In this document: piece by piece, positions 1 to 5,287 of the stretch
How positions within the stretch are numbered: the first letter of the stretch is position 1
Layout of the letters: each line of letters opens with the position of its first letter
Source of the DNA: Anaerolineae bacterium
Lineage (GTDB): Bacteria > Chloroflexota > Anaerolineae > JAAYZQ01
Direction: 5' to 3'
Length of the DNA stretch: 6,248 bases
NCBI GenBank assembly: GCA_016926595.1
Contig: JAFGOG010000570.1
Location: 1 to 6,248, forward strand
Position numbers and translations under genes: made by a program
Notes under the pieces: model-generated
Told to the model about the DNA's origin: nothing
What the model saw: only the letters and a program-made list of their open reading frames with translations
Databases searched by the model: none

Positions 1-1125
1 GCCCTGAAACAGCACCTGCCCGATACGGCCAGTGCAAGCAATCCTGTGGATGTGCTTGGTGATGCCTCGCCCAGCCGCTACCGCTTTGCGCTGGAGACTG
101 TAACGGCCGATCCCAACGTGGACGGCCTGCTGGCGATGCTGGTCCCCCTGGCCGTCTTGGATGTCGAGGCGATGGCTGAGGTTGTGGTCTCTCTATCCAG
201 GACAACGCAGAAGCCGGTGCTGGCGTGTTTCATGGGTGAGACCCTGATGGCGAATGGTATTGACATCCTGAGGTCACACGGAATCCCAAACTATCCCTTC
301 CCCGAGCCTGCCGCCCTCGTCTTTCGTGCCATGGCCGACTATCAACAGATCCGCGCTCGCCCCATCCCAGAGTTCGTCGAGTTCGAGGTAAATCGCACGG
401 CCACCCGGGCTGTGATGGACCAGGCGTGGGCCGAGGGGCGAGTGACGATTGGCGATGCAGAGGCACGGACGATCCTGGAGTCCTACGGTCTGCGCATTCC
501 CCGGTCCCAGCTAGCCGACACGCCCGAGCGGGCCATCGAGCTCGCGGGGCAGATCGGCTACCCCGTCGTCCTCAAAATCGCTTCACCCGACATCTTGCAC
601 AAGACCGATGTCGGCGGCGTGAAGGTCGGGCTGCAAAATCCAGAAGATGTGCGGGATGCATTCGAGCTGCTGGTGTACAGGGCACAGCGCTACCTCCCCG
701 AAGCAGAGCTCTGGGGCTGCTTGGTGCAAGAGATGGTCCCTCCCGGCGGGCTGGAAGTGCTGGTGGGCATGACTCGGGATCCCCAGTTCGGGCCGCTGGT
801 CACTTTGGGCCTCGGTGGCATCTATGTCGAAGTGTTGGGGGATGTGACTTCCCGCATCGCACCTTTCTCGCCCCGAGAGGCCGAAGCGATGCTAGGCGAG
901 ATTCGCGCCCATGCCCTGTTGGATGGTGTGCGCGGCCAGCCCCAGGCCGACAAAGCCGCAGTTGTCGACGCGCTGCTTCGGGTTGGGCAGCTCGTCCAAG
1001 ACTTTCCCGAGATTCTTGAGCTGGACATAAATCCCCTGGTCGTCTACCCCCAGGGACAGGGCGCCGTTGCAATTGACATGCGGTTGGTGGTGACCAAGGG
1101 GCCTGGGGGAGGAGAACACCCATGA
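1..1125 (+). CDS. ADP-forming acetate/acyl-CoA ligase (fused alpha-beta), 3' part
   Basis: This is the C-terminal 374 residues of an NDP-forming acyl-CoA synthetase, which converts acyl-CoA, ADP and phosphate into the free acid, CoA and ATP in the cytoplasm. The frame is open from base 1, so the true start lies upstream; the GTG at 46 is an internal valine in the conserved NPVDVLGDA stretch. Residues 1 to about 120 are the end of the succinyl-CoA-ligase-like (alpha) region. From about residue 150 an ATP-grasp domain begins (RTILESYGLRIPRS). It carries DILHKTDVGGV, whose His (codon 598-600) matches the phosphate-relay histidine of beta subunits, then QEMVPPGGLEVLVGM, LGLGGIYVEVLGDV and the metal-binding ELDINPL. 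The alpha-subunit phospho-histidine should lie upstream of the window. The stop overlaps the next start, so the two are probably co-translated. Family assignment is firm; whether acetate or another acid is preferred cannot be read here. Confidence 0.93.
   Translation, partial: ALKQHLPDTASASNPVDVLGDASPSRYRFALETVTADPNVDGLLAMLVPLAVLDVEAMAEVVVSLSRTTQKPVLACFMGETLMANGIDILRSHGIPNYPFPEPAALVFRAMADYQQIRARPIPEFVEFEVNRTATRAVMDQAWAEGRVTIGDAEARTILESYGLRIPRSQLADTPERAIELAGQIGYPVVLKIASPDILHKTDVGGVKVGLQNPEDVRDAFELLVYRAQRYLPEAELWGCLVQEMVPPGGLEVLVGMTRDPQFGPLVTLGLGGIYVEVLGDVTSRIAPFSPREAEAMLGEIRAHALLDGVRGQPQADKAAVVDALLRVGQLVQDFPEILELDINPLVVYPQGQGAVAIDMRLVVTKGPGGGEHP
1105..1114 (+). promoter_or_regulatory. Shine-Dalgarno for the DRTGG-domain gene
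   Basis: GGGGGAGGAG lies 7 bases before the ATG at 1122, inside the end of the upstream ligase gene. It fixes the start of the P-loop/DRTGG gene and supports translational coupling across the ATGA overlap. Confidence 0.75.
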
Positions 1126-2210
1126 AAATATTGTACGTGACCTCCGTTGAGCGTCACTCAGGCAAGACTGCCATCTGCCTGGCGCTCGCCAAACACTTCC
1201 AGGCCGCCGGGTACCGGGTAGGCTACTTCAAACCACTCAGCCTGCAACCCTGGCGCGTGGCAGGCAGGGTGGCCGATGAGGATGCAGCCTTTGCCAAAGA
1301 GGTGCTGGAGCTGGCGGCGGAACCGTGGGATATCTCACCTGTGGTGCTGACCCCAGCCTTTTTGCGTGCACACATGAGCGGCGAGACAGAAGGTGATCTC
1401 ATGGCTCAAGTGCGCGCCGCCTTTGAAGCGGCATGTGCCGGCCAGGACGTACTGGTACTTGAGGGGGGCGGCAGCCTACGCGAGGGCTATGTCGTAGGAT
1501 TACCGACCCCGGCCGTCGCCGCAAACTGTGGTGGAGACGTCCTCGCGCTCGTCAAGTATCGGGACGAGGTCCGGGTGCTGGATGATGCGCTTGCAGCCCA
1601 TACCCGGCTGGGCAAGATGCTGTGTGGCATCATCATCAACCGCGTACCGCCTGATGCGATGACTTTTGTATTTGAGGTAGCCGTGCCCTACCTGGAAAGG
1701 CAGGGCATACCTGTGTTCGGCGTGCTGCCAGAGGTGCGCAGCCTGGAAGCGCTTATGGTATCAGAGCTCGTAGCCATTCTCGAAGCCCAAGTGCTCACAG
1801 AGTACTACAGCCCGGAGGCGATCGTCGAAACGCTCACGGTGGGGGCAATGACATCCGAGGCTGCTCTCAGTCGTTTCCGCAAACAAACCAACAAAGCTGT
1901 GATCACCAGTGGCGATCGGGCCGACATCCAACTGGCCGCGCTGGAGACCTCGACAACCTGCTTGATCCTGACCTGCAACTTGCACCCCAGCCCGTTGATC
2001 ATCAAGCAGGCCGAGGAATTTAACGTTGCCGTACTACTGGTGCGCACAAACACGTTGGAGACCGTCGAGGCGATTGAGCGGATCTTTGGCAAAACCCGCC
2101 TGGGGCAGGTCGCCAAGTTGCAAAAGTTTGAGGCGCTGCTGGCCGAGCATGTCGATCTGGATCGGCTGTGCCGGGTGCTCCACCTGGAACGACGAACTGG
2201 ATCAGCATGA
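1122..2210 (+). CDS. BioD-like P-loop + DRTGG domain protein (phosphotransacetylase N-terminal-like)
   Basis: A 362-residue cytoplasmic protein with the two regulatory domains of long phosphotransacetylases but no acetyl/butyryltransferase domain. Residues 1 to about 210 form a dethiobiotin-synthetase/cobyrinate-synthase-like P-loop domain: a nucleotide loop ERHSGKT (10-16), FKPLS (36-40), a Walker-B-like strand DVLVLEGGG (109-117) and the strand GIIINRV (169-175). From about 225 to 345 lies a DRTGG domain, with GAMTSEAALSRF (241-252) and VITSGDRADI (260-269). The position usually read as LTGG is LTCN (283-286). The ATG has a strong ribosome site 7 bases upstream and overlaps the ligase stop by four bases, which implies co-expression. 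Stand-alone proteins of this architecture are known but have no settled function. A sensor or regulator of acetyl-CoA/acetate flux is my inference from the neighbour. Domain calls are confident, the role is not. Confidence 0.88.
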   Translation: MKILYVTSVERHSGKTAICLALAKHFQAAGYRVGYFKPLSLQPWRVAGRVADEDAAFAKEVLELAAEPWDISPVVLTPAFLRAHMSGETEGDLMAQVRAAFEAACAGQDVLVLEGGGSLREGYVVGLPTPAVAANCGGDVLALVKYRDEVRVLDDALAAHTRLGKMLCGIIINRVPPDAMTFVFEVAVPYLERQGIPVFGVLPEVRSLEALMVSELVAILEAQVLTEYYSPEAIVETLTVGAMTSEAALSRFRKQTNKAVITSGDRADIQLAALETSTTCLILTCNLHPSPLIIKQAEEFNVAVLLVRTNTLETVEAIERIFGKTRLGQVAKLQKFEALLAEHVDLDRLCRVLHLERRTGSA

Positions 2211-2237
2211 TCCCCTTGGTGTGAGGAACCTTTTGAC

Positions 2238-2244
2238 GGGAGGT
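2238..2244 (+). promoter_or_regulatory. Shine-Dalgarno selecting the GTG start of the stress protein
   Basis: GGGAGGT sits 7 bases before GTG 2252-2254. It decides a non-ATG start, after which the protein begins with the normal UspA opening (xFKCILVPLDG). The 41-base gap it lies in (2211-2251) shows no convincing terminator or promoter. Confidence 0.7.
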
Positions 2245-2251
2245 ACAGACT

Positions 2252-2722
2252 GTGAATGGTTTTAAGTGCATTCTAGTTCCCTTGGATGGGTTGCCCCTGT
2301 CGGAGCGAGCTCTATCTGGGGCGACCGCCCTGGCGCATGAGTTTCGGAGCGAGGTCATCCTGCTGCACGTTCGGGATATCCCTATGCCACCCTTGCCGAT
2401 GTCGCATCCAGAGGTAGAGAGCGGTTGGATGAAAGCAGCGTTGGCTTGTGCCTATCGGAAGGCCCGAGAGTATCTGGATGCTCAGCAGCAAGAAGTATGC
2501 AGGCAAGGGATCGAGGTGCGTACCTTGATGAGCGATCGATCACCCGCCGAGAGCATCCTCGAAGTGGCCGCCGGTCAGAAGGTCGACTTGATTGTCATGA
2601 ATGGCCAAGGGCAGCAAGATTCAGCCCGTTGGAACTTGGGCGATGTAGCCGGCACAGTGGCACGACAGAGCTCCTGCCCTGTTTTGCTCATGCCCCTTGC
2701 TGTGCGAGGAGAAAGCGGATGA
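2252..2722 (+). CDS. Universal stress protein, UspA family
   Basis: A 156-residue single-domain Usp, the usual length. The first strand KCILVPLDG (5-13) carries the Asp that contacts nucleotide in ATP-binding members. Further on are VILLHVRD (35-42), VDLIVMNGQG (111-120) and the closing SSCPVLLMPL (140-149). Usp proteins are small cytoplasmic alpha/beta dimers that bind ATP or other ligands and modulate stress survival or partner proteins. The usual nucleotide motif G-x2-G-x9-G-(S/T) reads N117-GQ-G120-x9-G130-D131 here. The first glycine and the final Ser/Thr are both replaced, so ATP binding may be weak, absent or different. The start is GTG with a good ribosome site. The stop overlaps the ATG of the ZIP transporter gene (ATGA at 2719-2722), so the two proteins are probably made together, and a regulatory link to metal transport is a reasonable inference. 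Family call is secure. Confidence 0.92.
   Translation: MNGFKCILVPLDGLPLSERALSGATALAHEFRSEVILLHVRDIPMPPLPMSHPEVESGWMKAALACAYRKAREYLDAQQQEVCRQGIEVRTLMSDRSPAESILEVAAGQKVDLIVMNGQGQQDSARWNLGDVAGTVARQSSCPVLLMPLAVRGESG
2706..2712 (+). promoter_or_regulatory. Shine-Dalgarno for the ZIP transporter
   Basis: GAGGAGA lies 6 bases before ATG 2719 and within the last codons of the stress protein gene. It supports this start over any upstream one; the transporter's frame is open back to about 2425, but that stretch only shadows the stress protein gene. Confidence 0.7.
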
Positions 2723-3453
2723 TCAGCCAGACCTTTATCGTGGTGATGTTGGCCAGTACTCTGGCCTGTGCCGTAACGACCCTCGGCATATACGTCATCA
2801 GCAAATACGAGTCATGGGGACGGGGCAACACGGTCTACTTTATGAGTTTCGCCGCCGGGGTGCTTGTCTCTGTATCCTTCATACACATCATTCCGAGATC
2901 ATTCGAGATGCACGACCGGTCGCCCATCTTTCTACTGGCGGGATTCCTGATGCTCTACCTTTTCAACCGCTTTCTGAACCTGTACATCTGCCACGAATAC
3001 CAGTGCGAAACCGCAGCAGTTGGGATTGTGCCCATGGTGGGCATTGGGCTCCACTCCTTGATCGATGGGGTCATCTATTCGGTCACTTTCAATGTGAGCG
3101 TGTTCACAGGCATGCTGGCCGCCATCGGCATGGTACTTCACGAGTTTCCAGAGGGGATTGTCACCTTTTTGCTCCTGGAGCGTGGCGGGTTCAGCAAAAA
3201 GAAATCGGCCCTGTACGCTTTCCTGGCCGCAGCCATATCCACGCCCCTGGGCACGCTGTTGTCTTATCCATTCATCGATCGCATTGCCCGGCCAATGTTG
3301 GGCATCTTGCTGGCCGTGTCGGCGGGGGCTTTGGTATACGTCGGCGCTTCCCACCTCCTGCCCGAGGTGGAGAAAGAGAATCGGCGGTTCAGTATCATTG
3401 CCTTGGCGGTCGGCGTGTTGGTTGCCGTGGCAATTGTGATGTCAAAGCAGTAA
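2719..3453 (+). CDS. ZIP-family divalent metal transporter
   Basis: A 244-residue integral membrane protein, typical of short bacterial and archaeal ZIP proteins that move zinc, iron or other divalent cations into the cytoplasm. Hydrophobic segments fall at about 4-27, 38-58, 68-90, 100-125, 128-153, 165-184, 190-212 and 224-241, giving the expected eight helices. The metal-site signatures are HSLIDG (H112, D116) in the fourth helix and HEFPEG (H141, E142, E145) in the fifth. The loop after helix three has CHEYQCE (91-97), a possible Cys/His metal-binding element in place of the long His-rich loop of larger members. The chosen ATG overlaps the stress protein stop and has its own ribosome site. 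The protein starts directly with the first membrane helix and no signal peptide. The metal cannot be named from sequence. Confidence in the family is high. Confidence 0.92.
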   Translation: MISQTFIVVMLASTLACAVTTLGIYVISKYESWGRGNTVYFMSFAAGVLVSVSFIHIIPRSFEMHDRSPIFLLAGFLMLYLFNRFLNLYICHEYQCETAAVGIVPMVGIGLHSLIDGVIYSVTFNVSVFTGMLAAIGMVLHEFPEGIVTFLLLERGGFSKKKSALYAFLAAAISTPLGTLLSYPFIDRIARPMLGILLAVSAGALVYVGASHLLPEVEKENRRFSIIALAVGVLVAVAIVMSKQ

Positions 3454-3473
3454 TCGACCATGAGGCCAGAGAG

Positions 3474-3480
3474 AGGAGGA
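3474..3480 (+). promoter_or_regulatory. Strong Shine-Dalgarno for the flavin oxidoreductase
   Basis: AGGAGGA, a near-perfect site, stands 8 bases before ATG 3489 in the 35-base gap after the transporter gene. It sets the start; the longer open frame upstream is a shadow of the ZIP and stress protein genes. Confidence 0.75.
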
Positions 3481-3488
3481 GCGTTTCC

Positions 3489-5216
3489 ATGAGCACTGAC
3501 CTTCTATTCCAACCACTCCGTGTAGGCAACCTGACCCTGCCTAACCGGCTGCTGATGACTACCGTCAAGCTGGGCTACGGCGGCCTGGATGGCCAGGTGA
3601 CCGAGCGGCACATCGCCTTATCTGACATTCCCTGCCCGGCCAACAACGTCACGCCCCGCTCCTTGACCCGGGCCGAGATAGCCGGGGTGGTGACCGCTTT
3701 TGCCGAGGCGGCCCGCCGCGCCACTGAGGCTGGTTTCGACGCCCTGGAGGTCCCCTTCAGCCACGGGTATCTCATCCACCAGTTTCTCTCGCCCCACTCC
3801 AACCGGCGCGAGGATCAATACGGCGGTTCGTGGGCGAACCGGCTGCGCTTTGGGCGGGAGGTGTTGGCCGCAGTTCGAGAAGCGGTAGGTGACGAGTTTC
3901 CGCTGGTGGTGCGCATGAATGTCCAGGACTATGTCGAGGGCGGCCTAATGCTGGCGGATGCCGAGGCCCTGGCTCCTGCCCTGGAGGCCCTGAGCGTGGA
4001 TGCCCTGAGTGTCACTTCAGGGACTATGTGCGAGTCGGTGCCGTTTTGCCTCTACCCCACCGGCACACCCAAGGCCAACCTGCTGCCCATGGCTGCTGCC
4101 ATCCGGAAAAAGGTCCACATTCCGGTGGCCGTGGCCGGCCGCATTCGCAGTCCAGACGTGGCCCGGGAGGCGCTGGCCCAGGGGCAGGCAGACTGGATCG
4201 GGCTGGGCCGCGCCTTTCTGGCCGATCCCGACTGGGTGCGCAAAACCCAGGAAGGTGATGAGGAGGCCATCCTCCTCTGCGCCGCCTGCCACCAGGGCTG
4301 CCTGGCTCAGCTACGCCAGGGAAGGGGCACGTCGTGCATGTTTAATCCCCTCACCGGGCGCGAAGCCGAGATCCGGATTTTACCGGCCGACAAACCGCGC
4401 CGGGTGATGGTCATAGGCGGCGGACCGGCAGGCATGGAGGCAGCCCTTGTCGCGGCCCAGCGGGGCCACGACGTCACCCTCTATGAGCGGGACGGCCAGT
4501 TGGGCGGACGCCTGCGCGAGGCGGTGTCCGTGCCCTACAAGGAAGAGTTCGCCGACCTGATCCGCTACCAGCAGGTCCATGTGGCGCGCAATGGCGTGGA
4601 GGTGTGCTTGAACACCGAGGTCACACCGGGCCTGGTTGTCGCCCAAGCGCCAGATGCCGTGGTCGTGGCCACCGGCGCCGAGCCGATTGTGCCCCCTTTC
4701 CCCGGCCTGGAGACGACCCGCTGGCTGACGGCCTACGATCTGTTGGACGGCAAAGCTGAAGTCAAGACCGCTAGCGCCTTTATCGTCGGCGCGGGCACAG
4801 CCGGCCTGGAGACGGCTGAGTATCTTGCTCGGAAGGGCGTCAAGTCCACCGTCGTCAAGCGCAAGCCGGAGGTGGGCGGCAAATTGGACCCCCTGGCCCA
4901 GGCCACCCTGCTCAGGCGGCTTGAAACGTTAGGCGTGGACGTGCGCACCGGTGTGGAGGTGGTCGGTTTTGAGACTGACAAATCTGGACAAACGACCGTT
5001 GTCGCCTGGCCCTACCCTCGACAGGAAGCTGCCCAGGAAATACGCTTTGTCGCCGAGACGGTGGTCATCGCCTTGGGCTTGCATGCCAACCATCCCCTGG
5101 CGGAACGGCTGCGCGCCGAGGCAGGGCTAGAGGTCCACGTCGTCGGCGATTGCCTGGAACCTCGTGAAGCCCTGGAGGCCGTGTGGGAGGGGTTCGAGGT
5201 AGGGCGGAGGCTGTAA
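3489..5216 (+). CDS. NADH:flavin oxidoreductase / 2,4-dienoyl-CoA reductase-like enzyme with shortened barrel
   Basis: A 575-residue flavo-iron-sulfur enzyme of the Old Yellow Enzyme/dienoyl-CoA reductase type (FMN, FAD and 4Fe-4S). Such enzymes pass hydride from NAD(P)H to an alpha,beta-unsaturated substrate. The order is FMN TIM barrel (about 1-250), cluster motif C264-x2-C267-x3-C271-x11-C283, FAD dinucleotide fold VIGGGPAG (308-315), second nucleotide fold VGAGTAGLE (433-441), and the C-terminal VVGDCLEPREALEA. The barrel opens normally (LFQPLRVGNLTLPNRLLM) and retains SHGYLIHQFLSP (91-102), with Tyr94 at the catalytic tyrosine position of E. coli FadH. The FadH His252 position aligns with Cys181. 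From TERHIA (38-43) the protein jumps straight to SDIPCP (45-50); relatives carry about 70-80 residues there, including the second and third barrel strands. The total is accordingly shorter than the usual 640-670. This may be a real in-frame deletion or an assembly error, so activity is uncertain. Substrate is unknown. Confidence 0.88.
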   Translation: MSTDLLFQPLRVGNLTLPNRLLMTTVKLGYGGLDGQVTERHIALSDIPCPANNVTPRSLTRAEIAGVVTAFAEAARRATEAGFDALEVPFSHGYLIHQFLSPHSNRREDQYGGSWANRLRFGREVLAAVREAVGDEFPLVVRMNVQDYVEGGLMLADAEALAPALEALSVDALSVTSGTMCESVPFCLYPTGTPKANLLPMAAAIRKKVHIPVAVAGRIRSPDVAREALAQGQADWIGLGRAFLADPDWVRKTQEGDEEAILLCAACHQGCLAQLRQGRGTSCMFNPLTGREAEIRILPADKPRRVMVIGGGPAGMEAALVAAQRGHDVTLYERDGQLGGRLREAVSVPYKEEFADLIRYQQVHVARNGVEVCLNTEVTPGLVVAQAPDAVVVATGAEPIVPPFPGLETTRWLTAYDLLDGKAEVKTASAFIVGAGTAGLETAEYLARKGVKSTVVKRKPEVGGKLDPLAQATLLRRLETLGVDVRTGVEVVGFETDKSGQTTVVAWPYPRQEAAQEIRFVAETVVIALGLHANHPLAERLRAEAGLEVHVVGDCLEPREALEAVWEGFEVGRRL

Positions 5217-5273
5217 CGGAGGGCTAAGGATGTCGGGAGAGGGATACTACCCCTGGAAGATTCGGAGTAGAAC

Positions 5274-5285
5274 AAAGGCAGAGGA
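5274..5285 (+). promoter_or_regulatory. Purine-rich ribosome site for the metallo-hydrolase
   Basis: AAAGGCAGAGGA precedes ATG 5288; AAAGG is 9 bases away and AGAGGA only 2. The site is weaker than the GGAGGG at 5218-5223, but only the 5288 start gives the family's normal N-terminus, so I choose it. Confidence 0.5.
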
Positions 5286-5287
5286 AT

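Noticed and set aside
426..1019. A 197-codon plus-strand frame inside the ligase gene
   Set aside because: It is Arg/Pro/Ala-rich, lies entirely within the ATP-grasp coding region and matches no family; it is a shadow frame.
2211..2251. Possible terminator or hairpin between the DRTGG and stress protein genes
   Set aside because: Only 3-base pairings (GGT with ACC) followed by TTTT; too weak to call a terminator.
2425..2718. A longer transporter starting about 98 codons earlier
   Set aside because: The extension lies wholly inside the stress protein gene, is not transporter-like, and a proper ribosome site precedes ATG 2719.
2697..3488. An 839-residue oxidoreductase with a long N-terminal extension
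   Set aside because: The extension is an out-of-frame reading of the ZIP gene; the family N-terminus begins at ATG 3489 with AGGAGGA upstream.
5234..5262. Hairpin AGGG-ATACTA-CCCT downstream of the oxidoreductase
   Set aside because: A four-base stem without a following T-run; not convincing as a terminator or regulatory structure.
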